From JAPSGM01 sp963777045 (GTDB lineage Bacteria > Chloroflexota > Limnocylindria > QHBO01): a stretch of 64,000 bases of DNA. Below the pieces are notes generated by a model. It was not told where the DNA came from and made no database searches. It saw only the letters and a program-made list of their open reading frames with translations. The position numbers and the translations under genes are program-made. Location of the stretch: assembly GCA_963777045.1 (NCBI GenBank), contig CAVZPD010000028.1, forward strand, positions 1-64,000, given 5' to 3'. Positions 18,379-26,921 of the stretch are shown here, in pieces (positions within the stretch are counted from its first letter, which is position 1; every line of letters begins with the position of its first letter).

Positions 18379-19220
18379 GCCCGCCGCGTCGCGGAGCGCG
18401 TCGCGCCCGAGGCGACCTCTTCGTTCTGGCGCTCCTCGTCGCGCTGGGCGTGGCGATCGTGGCCATCTCCCTGGTCCCCGCCTGGCTGCTCCACGTGCGC
18501 AACGTCGGCGGTCACGGGTTGACCGCCATCAGCGTGGCATGGAGCGCCTGGGAGGGGCGGGCATGGCCGTTCCTGCCGGTCGCGGTCGCCCTGGCCGCCG
18601 CGCTCGCCCTGCTCGCGGCGCTCGACCTCGCCAGGTCGAGTGTGATCGCGCGCGGCTGGTACGCGAGCATGGCGCTGGTGGTCGTGGGTCTGCTCGTCGG
18701 GGCGGCGATCCCGCTCGACCGGCAGGGATACGCTTCGGCCGTCCACCTCACGCCCGGGTGGGCACTGCTCTTGGCGACGGCGCTGGCTGCGCTGGCGGCG
18801 CTGGCGGCCGTCCTGCGGCTCGACCGCGGCCGCTGGCTCGCGGTCGCCGGGGTGGGGCTGCTGGCAGTGGCGGCGGCAACCTTCGGCGGTCGCGTCGTGG
18901 CCCTGGACCTCGCCGAGGGCAACCCGCGCCACTACGCCGATGGAAGCTACCAGCGGACTGCGACCGACGGGGAGCCGGGCGAGACGCTCGTCATCTCCGA
19001 TGGCACGTTCACGATCGGCGAACGATGGTCCGGCAGCATCAGCGGCAGGGGACTGGTCGCGGTGCTCACCGACGACCCGGCGTGCCCGACCGATCGCGGC
19101 GCCTACCGCGTCTTCGCCGCGGGTGGTGAGGACATCCGCTGGAACCTGATCGTCGACCTGTGCGCCGATGGTGAGCGATCTCGCGACCTGACGACCGGAA
19201 CCTGGCGCCGCGTGCCCTAG
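18375..19220 (+). CDS. Hypothetical multi-pass membrane protein
   Basis: This 281-residue protein starts at a TTG overlapping the TfoX-like stop by 4 bp. It has about five hydrophobic helices in the first 180 residues, very rich in Ala and Leu, followed by a soluble C-terminal domain of roughly 100 residues. That domain contains a Gly/Thr-rich strand pattern (GETLVISDGTFTIGERWSGSISG) and two Cys residues (ACPTD, DLCADG) that could pair outside the cell. No family is recognised. The upstream frame could start earlier, but the overlap start is the more economical choice. Confidence 0.6.
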   Translation: MSPPRRGARRARGDLFVLALLVALGVAIVAISLVPAWLLHVRNVGGHGLTAISVAWSAWEGRAWPFLPVAVALAAALALLAALDLARSSVIARGWYASMALVVVGLLVGAAIPLDRQGYASAVHLTPGWALLLATALAALAALAAVLRLDRGRWLAVAGVGLLAVAAATFGGRVVALDLAEGNPRHYADGSYQRTATDGEPGETLVISDGTFTIGERWSGSISGRGLVAVLTDDPACPTDRGAYRVFAAGGEDIRWNLIVDLCADGERSRDLTTGTWRRVP

Positions 19221-19302
19221 GGCCATGGACAGGCGGCGTACGATGCGCGCAGCGACGCCGCGCCTGTGACGCGACGCGCGCCAAGGGGCGGAAGCGCGAG
19301 CC

Positions 19303-21342
19303 GTGGACGAGATTGAGGAGATCCCTCTCGAAACGAGCGAGGGAGCGCGTCCACAGAGCACGTTGAGCGACCGGCTCATGGTCGGCATGGCAGCGCTGGC
19401 GCTGCTCGGCGGAGTCGTGATCGCCGGCGCGAACTTCCTGGGCGGTCTCGACGACGGAGTGGCGGTGCATTCCGGAGAACCGACATCATCGGGCGCAGCT
19501 CGGGCATCGCGCACGCCTCGACCCTCGCCCACGCCTCGCGCGCTACGCGAGCTCACGATCGTCCCGGGCAAGCCCGACGACCCGCCGCCCGAAGGCCCAT
19601 CCGCGCCCATGGGCTGGGTCGAGGTCGTGGCGCCCACCCAGCTGCTGCGCGGACCGTCGGACGCCTCGGTTGCGATCCGGGAGCTGCAGGCAGGCGAGAT
19701 CCTCCTGGCCTACCTGGACGATCCGCCGGGCTGGGCCTCGACGGTGGAGAGCGACCAGGCCGATGTCGTGGGCTGGGTCAGGTCGACCGATGCGGCGGGG
19801 CAGGAGGTCGCCATCTTCCACCCGGTGGACGACGAGACGTATCCGGGCCAGCTGGTCGGCGTGTGGGCAGGTCCGGATGGCATGCTCTCAATGGTCGCCC
19901 CGCCGCAGGACCAATACGCGGCCAACGCTCCGTTCCTTGCCACCTCCCGCGATGGCGAGAGTTGGACGGCCATCAGAACGGACCCCGCATTGGCCCGCAC
20001 GTTCCCCCAGATTGCCCGGGGACCCCAGGGATGGCTGGCCGTGGGCGAACCCTACTGGGAGCAGGACCCATGGTTCTGGCAGTCGTACGACGGGGTCCAA
20101 TGGGACGCGCTGGGCAAACTGCCGGTGGCACCGGACTCCGGCTGGCCGGCCCAGCTCGTTGGATCCGACCTGGGCTACCTGCTCGTCTTCGAGGAGTACC
20201 GGTCGAATGGAAACGTGGCCTCCACCTGGTTCTCGCCCGATGGCATCACCTGGCAGGAGGGACCGGATCCATTCGGCCGCGCGGATGCGCTGCGAGTCCG
20301 CTCGGACGACAACCTCCGTGTGCTGGCCACTCGCGCGGGCTTCCTGGTGTGGACCGCCAGCTACGACCCGACCGACTCCGCGGAGACGCAGGTTGCCTTC
20401 TCGGCCGATGGTGTCAACTGGAGCCCGGTCCACCTGGACGATCCGACGGCCGCAGGCGGCCTGCAGCTCGCGCTCGTCGGCGATACGCTGCTCGGCATCG
20501 CGTCGACGCCGGACGGCGCGACGGGTGCGTGGTTCGCGCGGCTGCCTGAGGGCCGTGGCATGGCGCTCCGCCGTGAACCTCGCTTCGAGGCGTCATTCGC
20601 CGGGGCGCTCGGCGCCACCATGGCTTCGGACGGGAAGACGGCCTACGCCATCGGCTACCTGCCAGGCGCCGGCACATCGCGCGTCTGGTCGAGTGACGGT
20701 TCGAGCTGGCGCATTGTCCCCGGCACCACACCCCCGCAGTTCAGCCAGCAGACCTACATCGGGGCCGTCGGCCCGGACGGGCTGGTCGTGGTCGACTATC
20801 GGTCGAATGCCATCGGCCAGAATGCGGTCTTCTGGCACCTCCGACCGAACGGCAGCTGGGTGGTCGAGGCGACGCCGATCATCCCCATGGTGCCGGATCC
20901 GACGTCCGCCGAGTGCGGCCCGCTGCCCTCCACCGGCGTCGCGTTCGCGACACTTCGGCAGAATTGGGGCCCCATCTGCTTCGGCGAGCAGCCGATGACC
21001 TTCACCACCTGGTCGGCCCCCTGTGACTGGTGCAACAGCGAGCCGGTGCAGGACGGGCCATGGCTCCTCAACGCCCAGGCAGACCTGGCCCTGCGACCGG
21101 TCCCCGGCGAACCTTGGCCCGTCCGCGAGGCTGTGCTGGATCCGAGCCTCCAGGTCGGCCGCGACCTGTCCGAGGTGTGGATCCGGGTCACCGGCCACTT
21201 CAGTGATCCAGCCGCCGCCGAATGTGCCCTCCCCGGGGGTCAGATCGGCGGCGTCTACGGCCCGGCAGACCAAGCCGTCAGGTACTGCCAGGGCCGGTTC
21301 GTGGTGACCGCGCTCGAGCTGGTCTCGCCGCCGGCGGGCTAG
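19303..21342 (+). CDS. Membrane-anchored SH3-like/beta-propeller protein
   Basis: This 679-residue protein has a cytosolic N-terminus of about 27 residues, one membrane helix (LMVGMAALALLGGVVIAGANFL) and a Thr/Pro-rich linker. A bacterial SH3-like domain follows (about residues 110-170, APTQLLRGPSDASVAIREL...GWASTVES), then a long propeller with S-x-D-G-x-x-W blades (ATSRDGESW, WFSPDGITW, AFSADGVNW, VWSSDGSSW). Two Cys-rich spots occur near the C-terminus (CDWC, AECGP). It probably acts at the cell surface in binding a glycan or protein. It starts at GTG 19303 and converges on the beta-helix gene with shared stop bases. Confidence 0.7.
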   Translation: MDEIEEIPLETSEGARPQSTLSDRLMVGMAALALLGGVVIAGANFLGGLDDGVAVHSGEPTSSGAARASRTPRPSPTPRALRELTIVPGKPDDPPPEGPSAPMGWVEVVAPTQLLRGPSDASVAIRELQAGEILLAYLDDPPGWASTVESDQADVVGWVRSTDAAGQEVAIFHPVDDETYPGQLVGVWAGPDGMLSMVAPPQDQYAANAPFLATSRDGESWTAIRTDPALARTFPQIARGPQGWLAVGEPYWEQDPWFWQSYDGVQWDALGKLPVAPDSGWPAQLVGSDLGYLLVFEEYRSNGNVASTWFSPDGITWQEGPDPFGRADALRVRSDDNLRVLATRAGFLVWTASYDPTDSAETQVAFSADGVNWSPVHLDDPTAAGGLQLALVGDTLLGIASTPDGATGAWFARLPEGRGMALRREPRFEASFAGALGATMASDGKTAYAIGYLPGAGTSRVWSSDGSSWRIVPGTTPPQFSQQTYIGAVGPDGLVVVDYRSNAIGQNAVFWHLRPNGSWVVEATPIIPMVPDPTSAECGPLPSTGVAFATLRQNWGPICFGEQPMTFTTWSAPCDWCNSEPVQDGPWLLNAQADLALRPVPGEPWPVREAVLDPSLQVGRDLSEVWIRVTGHFSDPAAAECALPGGQIGGVYGPADQAVRYCQGRFVVTALELVSPPAG

Positions 21343-21869
21343 CCCCGTCGACCGCGGAGCAGGCCAACCAGGAGCAGGCCCAATCCCGCGAAGCCGCCCA
21401 GCATGGCGAACGCCGCGGAGCGACCGAAGATCACCCGGCCGCCGTCCTGCACTTCCAGCTGCGGGGTCAGTGCGAAGACGGTCATCCCGCTGCGGCCGAC
21501 ACGGATGCGGCGCGCCACGGCGATGCCGCTGCCGGCCCTCTCCATCATCACGCTCCCGGCTGAGATGACCGCCTGGGCGCCACCCTTGCTGATCGACGCG
21601 TCGCCGCCGGCCACGATGAGCCCGGCGCCGCCCTGGCTGACCGCCAGGTTGCCACCGGCAAAGATCGTCCGCGCTCCGCCGCGCTGCAGGCGCACGTCAT
21701 CGCCGGCGACGACGGCACCGGCCAGCACGTTGCTCAGCTCGACATCCACGCCTCGGACCAGGCCGGTCACGCTGATCAGTGGCCGCGCGCCGACCGGTTC
21801 AGCGCGTTCGCTTTCCCCGGTCGGGCTCTCCGTCATGCTCTCCACCGTCCGCTCATCCATCTGGGTCAT
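21339..21869 (-). CDS. Beta-helical repeat protein with C-terminal membrane anchor
   Basis: This 176-residue protein has a polar N-terminus (about 35 residues). A run of short Gly/Ala/Val-rich turns follows (LAGAVVAGDDVRLQRGG, ARTIFAGGNLAVSQGG, AGLIVAGGDASISKGG, AQAVISAGSVMMERAG) with a period of about 16-17 residues, which suggests a bactofilin-like or left-handed beta-helix. It ends in a hydrophobic helix (AAFAMLGGFAGLGLLLVGLL) and RGRRG, consistent with a C-terminal membrane anchor. No family is firmly recognised. A role as a membrane-associated scaffold is inference from the repeat. Confidence 0.55.
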   Translation of the reverse strand: MTQMDERTVESMTESPTGESERAEPVGARPLISVTGLVRGVDVELSNVLAGAVVAGDDVRLQRGGARTIFAGGNLAVSQGGAGLIVAGGDASISKGGAQAVISAGSVMMERAGSGIAVARRIRVGRSGMTVFALTPQLEVQDGGRVIFGRSAAFAMLGGFAGLGLLLVGLLRGRRG

Positions 21870-21981
21870 CGCAATCCGACCTTCCTCGATTGCAGCTGCA
21901 TTTCCTGCAGCTCAGCATGGCGCAGTCGGGCGGCAGCACGCAACGTGCCGCTCATCCTGATTCTGCGAGCCGAGGCGCTCT

Positions 21982-22536
21982 CTAGACGGAGACGGGCTGC
22001 CGGCTGCCGAGCTCGAAGCCGGCATCGAAGGCGGCGAGATCGGCGTCGAGGACCTGGGGTCGCTTGGCGCCGACCACCTCGCGGATCGCGTCCTCGACCG
22101 ATGCGGCCGTGACGATGCCGCTGCGGCCGATCAGCGCGCCGAGCGCCACCACGCTGATCAGCTTGTCGTCGCCGGCACCCGCCGCCAGCCCGGTGCAATC
22201 GACCCGGATCTCGTGCAGGCCGGTGACTCCCGACCCTTCGCTGACGAGCGAGGCGTTGACGATGAGCAGTCCGCCATCGGCAACCCGCGGTGCGAACTTG
22301 ACCAGCGACGGCGGGTTCATCACGACGGCGGCGTCGTATCGGTCCACCACCGGCGAGCCGATCTCGGTCTCCCCGACGATGACGGTGCACGACGCGGTGC
22401 CGCCGCGCATCTCGGGACCGTACGAGGGGATCCAGAACGTCTCCAGGCCGTCCTTGATCGCCGCACGCGCCATGATCTGGCCGGCGAACAGGATGCCCTG
22501 GCCGCCGAACCCGGCGAAGACGATGGATCGCTCCAC
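21982..22536 (-). CDS. korC: 2-oxoacid:ferredoxin oxidoreductase gamma subunit (KorC/VorC type)
   Basis: This 184-residue protein is the gamma subunit of a thiamine-pyrophosphate 2-oxoacid:ferredoxin oxidoreductase. It opens with the family motif GFGGQGILFAGQIMARAA and contains PSYGPEMRGGTASCTVIV, both typical of the gamma domain. It is the last gene of a four-gene operon, 1 bp after the beta subunit. Subunit type is secure, but the 2-oxoacid (2-oxoglutarate, branched-chain oxoacid or other) cannot be decided from the sequence alone. Confidence 0.88.
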   Translation of the reverse strand: MERSIVFAGFGGQGILFAGQIMARAAIKDGLETFWIPSYGPEMRGGTASCTVIVGETEIGSPVVDRYDAAVVMNPPSLVKFAPRVADGGLLIVNASLVSEGSGVTGLHEIRVDCTGLAAGAGDDKLISVVALGALIGRSGIVTAASVEDAIREVVGAKRPQVLDADLAAFDAGFELGSRQPVSV

Positions 22537-22537
22537 C

Positions 22538-23332
22538 TCAATCTCCTCGAGCCTTGGCGCGGTCGACCAGCACGCCGGTCGGGTACGTCTCCGCCACGAC
22601 GGCCAGGTGCTCCATCGACTCGGGAGCGGTCATGCCCCAGCCGACGGGACAGTTGGAGAGGACCTCGACGATGGCGAAGCCTTCGCCGGCGATCTGCGCC
22701 TGTGCCGCGCGCCTGATCATCGCCTTCGTCTTGCCGATCTGCGACGGGTCCGCGACAGAGCCACGGGCGGCGTAGGCGACTCCCGGCAGGATCGCCAGCA
22801 TCTCGGTCATGGGGATCGGGTAGCCCGCCGTCGCAGCCTCGCGGCCGGAGGGTGAGGAGGTGGTCTTCTGGCCGAGCAGCGTGGTTGGCGCCATCTGCCC
22901 GCCGGTCATGCCGTAGATCCCGTTGTTGACGAAGATGGCGGTGATCAGCTCGCCGCGGCCGGCAGCATGGATGATCTCGGCCGTGCCGATGGCGGCGAGG
23001 TCGCCGTCCCCCTGGTAGGTGAGCACGAAGGCATCCGGGCGCACGCGCCGCGCGCCGGTCGCCACCGCCGGTGCACGCCCGTGGGGAGCCTCGATCCAGT
23101 CGATGGCCAGGTACTCGTACGCGAAGACGGCGCAGCCAACGGGTGCGACCGCGATCGTCCGCGGGGCTACCTCGAGCTCCGCCAGGACCTCGGCGAGCAG
23201 GCGATGCACGATGCCGTGCCCGCACCCCGGACAGTAGTGGGTCGACTTCTCGGTGAGCAGCTCCGGCGGCCGGTGGACGAGGCGCCCCGGATGGTCGACG
23301 GCCGGCGTCGTGCCGTTGGTGGTCGTGGTCAT
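22538..23332 (-). CDS. korB: 2-oxoacid:ferredoxin oxidoreductase beta subunit (KorB type)
   Basis: This 264-residue subunit binds thiamine pyrophosphate and probably one 4Fe-4S cluster. It has YCPGCGHGIVHRLL (residues 33-46), the GDGDLAAIG diphosphate/Mg motif, and the NNGIYGMTGGQMAPTT loop, all diagnostic for the beta subunit. The start at 23332 overlaps the alpha-subunit stop by 4 bp, indicating translational coupling. The complex reversibly converts a 2-oxoacid and CoA to acyl-CoA, CO2 and reduced ferredoxin. Confidence 0.92.
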   Translation of the reverse strand: MTTTTNGTTPAVDHPGRLVHRPPELLTEKSTHYCPGCGHGIVHRLLAEVLAELEVAPRTIAVAPVGCAVFAYEYLAIDWIEAPHGRAPAVATGARRVRPDAFVLTYQGDGDLAAIGTAEIIHAAGRGELITAIFVNNGIYGMTGGQMAPTTLLGQKTTSSPSGREAATAGYPIPMTEMLAILPGVAYAARGSVADPSQIGKTKAMIRRAAQAQIAGEGFAIVEVLSNCPVGWGMTAPESMEHLAVVAETYPTGVLVDRAKARGD

Positions 23333-24438
23333 GGGCGCACTCCGTCCCGCACCGCATCGGCGAGGTGGCGCAGGGCCAGCACGACCTCGTCGGGAGTGGG
23401 AACCATGCCGCCGGTCCGGCCGTGGAAGCTGACGGGGCAGCGGCCATCGACCGCCAGGCGCACGTCCTCCACCATCTGCCCGGCCGACAGCTCCAGCGCC
23501 AGCATGCCCTTCACCCTGCCCGCCAGCTCGGCGATGGCATCCGAGGGGAACGGCCAGAGCGTGATCGGGCGTAGCAGACCGATGCGCATTCCCGCCGACC
23601 GTGCCTGCGAGATGGCCCCGCGCGCGACGCGGGCGGCGGTGCCGTAGGCGACGATCACCAGGTCGGCATCCTCGAGCGCATCGCCCGCCCAGCGAACTTC
23701 TGCTGCCGCAATCTCGCCGAACTTTGCCTGCAGCTTGCGGTTGTGCTCCTCGAGCCGCTCCGGCTGGAGGTGGAGCGAACGGATGACACGCGGCTCGCGA
23801 CCGGCAGCGCCGGTGATCGCCCAATCGAAGGTCTGGCGCTGCGGCATCCGGAACTTCAGCTCCACCGGTTCCATGGCCTGTCCCAGCATCCCGTCGGCGA
23901 GCATGATCACCGGGGTCCGGTAGCGCTCCGCCAGCTCGAAGGCACTCGCCACCAGCTCGACCGCCTCGCCGATGGAGGCGGGTGCCAGGACCGGCACCTT
24001 GTAGTCGCCGTGGCCGTGGCCCTTGACGGCCTGGAAGTAGTCGCTCTGTGATGGACCGATGCTTCCCAGTCCCGGTCCCCCGCGCATCACGTTGACGAGG
24101 ACCAGGGGCGTCTCGGAGCCCGCCATGTAGCTCATCGCCTCGGCCATGAGGCTGATGCCCGGCGAGGAGGAGCTGACGAGCACGCGGGCGCCGGTGGCCG
24201 CGGCGCCCAGCGCCATGTTGATGGCGCCCAGCTCGCTCTCCGCCTGGACGAAGGCGCGGCCCTCCTCGGGCATGCGCTTCGCCATCCACTCCAGCAGCTC
24301 GGCCTGCGGGGTGATGGGGTAGCCGAAGTATGCATCGCAGCCGGCCTGGATGGCTGCCTCGGCGATCGCCTCGTTGCCCTTCATCAGGACGCGGTGGCGG
24401 CGGGCCGCATCGCGGCTGGTGTCGACCTTGAGGGTCAC
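23329..24438 (-). CDS. korA: 2-oxoacid:ferredoxin oxidoreductase alpha subunit (KorA/VorB type)
   Basis: This 369-residue alpha subunit begins with MKGNEAIAEAAIQAGC after a short leader and contains FGYPITPQAELLEWM, SSSPGISLMAEAMSYM and RGGPGLGSIGPSQSDYFQ, which define this subunit type. It lacks a fused gamma domain, consistent with the separate korC gene. The opening sequence is as close to VorB (branched-chain oxoacid) as to KorA, so the substrate call is open. The GTG at 24436-24438 is used because it overlaps the ferredoxin stop by 4 bp. Confidence 0.9.
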   Translation of the reverse strand: MTLKVDTSRDAARRHRVLMKGNEAIAEAAIQAGCDAYFGYPITPQAELLEWMAKRMPEEGRAFVQAESELGAINMALGAAATGARVLVSSSSPGISLMAEAMSYMAGSETPLVLVNVMRGGPGLGSIGPSQSDYFQAVKGHGHGDYKVPVLAPASIGEAVELVASAFELAERYRTPVIMLADGMLGQAMEPVELKFRMPQRQTFDWAITGAAGREPRVIRSLHLQPERLEEHNRKLQAKFGEIAAAEVRWAGDALEDADLVIVAYGTAARVARGAISQARSAGMRIGLLRPITLWPFPSDAIAELAGRVKGMLALELSAGQMVEDVRLAVDGRCPVSFHGRTGGMVPTPDEVVLALRHLADAVRDGVRP

Positions 24439-24686
24439 GAGGCGGCCCTGGCTGTCTTCGGTGGCGCGTAGACGGTGAAGACGCCATCGGGACAGACGCG
24501 GGCGCAGAACGCGCAGCTGGTGCAGCCCGCTCCATCGGTCAGTTGGACCGGGTGGTAGCCGAGCGCGTTCACGATCGCGCCATCGAGCTCGAGCACGTGC
24601 TGCGGACATGCCGTCACGCACAGCTCACACCCCTTGCAGCGCTCGCTCGCGATCTCCAGCGGCCGAAATGGCGCGGACGTCGACAT
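24435..24686 (-). CDS. korD: 4Fe-4S ferredoxin subunit of the 2-oxoacid oxidoreductase
   Basis: This 83-residue protein has two 4Fe-4S binding motifs, CKGCELCVTACP and CTSCAFCARVCP, and is the delta/ferredoxin-like subunit that accepts electrons from the TPP site. It is the first gene of the korDABC operon. The ATG at 24684-24686 (MSTSAPFRPLEIASERCKGC) is preferred; an in-frame upstream extension to 24839 is Arg/Pro-rich and covers the likely promoter. Confidence 0.9.
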   Translation of the reverse strand: MSTSAPFRPLEIASERCKGCELCVTACPQHVLELDGAIVNALGYHPVQLTDGAGCTSCAFCARVCPDGVFTVYAPPKTARAAS

Positions 24687-24721
24687 CACTCCGAGCGTCG
24701 CCGGGTGGGGGGTCAGCGGCA

Positions 24722-24736
24722 AGGGCCGAACGGCCC
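24722..24736 (-). promoter_or_regulatory. GGGMC-N5-GCCCT motif upstream of korDABC
   Basis: On the minus strand this reads GGGCC-GTTCG-GCCCT, a near-perfect 15-bp palindrome ending 36 bp before the korD start. The same motif occurs at 45890-45905, 51928-51983 and, weakly, 42444-42458. It resembles a DosR-type box, which would suit an oxygen-sensitive ferredoxin enzyme; the regulator is not in the window. Confidence 0.45.
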
Positions 24737-24850
24737 GGTTCGCCCCGTCCAGAGGGCCGCTGCCGCGAAAGGGTGGCCAAACGACGTAGCGCGTCGGCGA
24801 CGGTTGGCGGACGACGCGGCCCGCTTCTTGCTTCAGCATTTCCCTTGACC

Positions 24851-24985
24851 ATGCTGCAACCCACCTCGATCGACCCGCGCGACTCCGCTCCGGACCGAGT
24901 CTCCGACCGCGAGCTCGCGCTCGCTGCCGTGATGGTCGGCATCGTGGTGCTGATCGCGTCGCTGGTGGTGCCGCTGGTCGGGTGA
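24851..24985 (+). CDS. Small single-helix membrane protein (44 aa)
   Basis: This short frame encodes a charged N-terminus (DPRDSAPDRVSDRELA) followed by one hydrophobic helix of about 20 residues (LAAVMVGIVVLIASLVVPLVG) running to the C-terminus. It lies in the gap between the divergent korD operon and the ABC exporter. There is no strong ribosome-binding site. The layout resembles the 51-residue protein at 41030. The assignment rests only on the amphipathic plus hydrophobic pattern, so it may not be a real gene. Confidence 0.4.
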   Translation: MLQPTSIDPRDSAPDRVSDRELALAAVMVGIVVLIASLVVPLVG

Positions 24986-25050
24986 CCTGACCCGGGGGCG
25001 CACCGGCTCGGCCTTGACTCGCCGCGGCGGCGGGCTACGCTCTCGCCGCA

Positions 25051-25812
25051 ATGGCACCACCTGCAGGCTTCGAGGTCGACGCCCTCACCGAGAGCGGCAC
25101 GGGCGACGCCGTGGAGGTTGACGACCTCCGCAAGCGCTTCGGCTCGCTGACCGCCCTCGACGGCATCTCGCTGCGGGTCCCCCGCGGCGAGGTCTACGGG
25201 CTGCTCGGCCCGAATGGCTCCGGCAAGACGACCCTCATTCGGTGCCTGGTCGGACTGCTGCGCTGGCAGTCGGGCGAGGTGCGGGTCCTGGGCCGCCGGG
25301 TGCCCGATCGAGCCATCCTCGGCAAGGTGGGCTACATGACCCAGGCGCCTGCGCTCTACGGCGACATCACGGCCGAGGAGAACGTTCGCTTCTTTGCCGC
25401 CATTCACGGAGCAGGCGACGTCGACTGGGCGCTTCACTTCGTGCGGCTCGAGTCGCGCCGTCGCTCGGTGACGTCCGAGCTGTCAGGTGGCATGCGCACG
25501 CGGCTCTCGCTGGCGTGCACCGTGGTGCACCGGCCACGGCTCCTGCTGCTGGACGAACCGACGGTCGGCGTCGACCCCCAGCTCCGCGCCGAGCTGTGGG
25601 ACGGGCTGCGTGCCATGGCCGCCGACGGCGCGACGATCATCGTCTCCAGTCACGTCATGGACGAGGCGGAGCGCTGCGATCGGCTTGGGCTGATCCTCGA
25701 TGGCAGGCTGCTGGCCGAGGGCTCGGCCGATGAGCTGCGCGCACGGGCCGGGACGGATCGCCTCGAGGATGCCTTCCTGGCGCTCGCCGGCGATCGCGGA
25801 GAGCCGCGATGA
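25051..25812 (+). CDS. ABC transporter ATP-binding protein
   Basis: This 253-residue ABC ATPase has Walker A GPNGSGKTT, a Q-loop (YMTQAPALYGDIT), signature LSGGMRTRLSLACTVV, Walker B LLLLDEPTVGVDP and the switch His in SSHVMDEAERC. It belongs to the CcmA/NatA-like exporter ATPases. Its stop overlaps the permease start by 4 bp (ATGA). The export substrate is unknown. Confidence 0.92.
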   Translation: MAPPAGFEVDALTESGTGDAVEVDDLRKRFGSLTALDGISLRVPRGEVYGLLGPNGSGKTTLIRCLVGLLRWQSGEVRVLGRRVPDRAILGKVGYMTQAPALYGDITAEENVRFFAAIHGAGDVDWALHFVRLESRRRSVTSELSGGMRTRLSLACTVVHRPRLLLLDEPTVGVDPQLRAELWDGLRAMAADGATIIVSSHVMDEAERCDRLGLILDGRLLAEGSADELRARAGTDRLEDAFLALAGDRGEPR

Positions 25813-26921
25813 GCCTGCGGAGGACGTTCGCCATCACGCGACGCCTGGTGGCCCAGTTCCGCCACGATCACCGGACCCTGGCGCTCCTCTTCGTGGCGCC
25901 GCTGGTGATCCTGTTCATCTTCTCGCTGCTCTTCGAGAACGGCTCGGGGAACGTCCGCCTCGGCATCGACAACCGCGACGCGGGTCCGGTTGGCGCTGCC
26001 CTGGTCTCGCAGCTGGAGGCCTCGGCCCTGGTGGAGACGGCGGTGGCGACCGAGGAGCGACTCGTTTCGCAGCTGGAAGCGGGGGACGTGGATGCGTACC
26101 TCGTGCTGCCCGATGACCTGACCAGCCGCCTGGCGTCAGGGGAGGGAACGCTGGAGCTGCACGTGCGGGGAACCGATCCGGCTGCCGCGGCGGGAGCCCA
26201 GCGCGCGGTGGCCACGGCCCTGCCCGCTGCACTCGCCGGCGTCGGCCCGGGCGGCGGACGCCCGCTGCCGAGCCTCCAGGTGGAGGTCAGCTACCTCTAC
26301 GGCGGGCCCGACCTCGACAGCCTCGACCTGCTAGGCGGCCCGTTCATCGGCCTGGTCGTCTTCTTCCTCGTGTACATCGTCACATCGGTGTCATTCCTGC
26401 GCGAGCGGACGCTGGGGACCCTGGAGCGACTCATGGCGAGCCCGCTGCAGCGTTCGGAGATCGTGGTCGGCTACATGGCGGGCTTCACGCTGATCGCACT
26501 GGTGCAGGCGGTCGAGGTGCTCGTCTTCAGCATCTGGTTGCTCGGCCTCTACAACGCTGGCGACCTGCTGCTCGTCTTCCTGATCGAGATGCTGCTGGCA
26601 CTCGGCGCGATCAACCTGGGCATCTTCCTCTCCACCTTCGCGCGCAGCGAGTTCCAGGCGGTCCAGTTCATCCCGCTCGTGATCGTGCCCCAGATCCTGC
26701 TCTCCGGGGTCCTCGTTCCCGTCAGCAGCGAGCCCAATTGGCTGCAGGTCGTCTCGAACGTGCTTCCGCTCACCTACGCCGTCGAGGCGCTCCGCTCCGT
26801 GATGCTGGAGGGGCGTGACCTGGCCTCGACCACGCTCCTGCTCGACCTGGGCGTGCTGGCCGGTTTCGCCGCACTCGCCCTTGGCGCAGCCTCGGCCACG
26901 TTGCGGCGGACCGTCGCCTAG
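25809..26921 (+). CDS. ABC-2 type exporter permease
   Basis: This 370-residue permease has an N-terminal membrane helix (residues about 21-40) and an extracytoplasmic domain of about 150 residues. Five C-terminal helices (about 175-365) include the ABC-2 signature (LVIVPQILLSGVLVPVSSEPNWLQ). This architecture matches YhgE/NatB-like ABC-2 permeases that pair with the ATPase at 25051. It ends in a CTAG shared with the convergent DMT gene. Confidence 0.9.
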   Translation: MSLRRTFAITRRLVAQFRHDHRTLALLFVAPLVILFIFSLLFENGSGNVRLGIDNRDAGPVGAALVSQLEASALVETAVATEERLVSQLEAGDVDAYLVLPDDLTSRLASGEGTLELHVRGTDPAAAAGAQRAVATALPAALAGVGPGGGRPLPSLQVEVSYLYGGPDLDSLDLLGGPFIGLVVFFLVYIVTSVSFLRERTLGTLERLMASPLQRSEIVVGYMAGFTLIALVQAVEVLVFSIWLLGLYNAGDLLLVFLIEMLLALGAINLGIFLSTFARSEFQAVQFIPLVIVPQILLSGVLVPVSSEPNWLQVVSNVLPLTYAVEALRSVMLEGRDLASTTLLLDLGVLAGFAALALGAASATLRRTVA

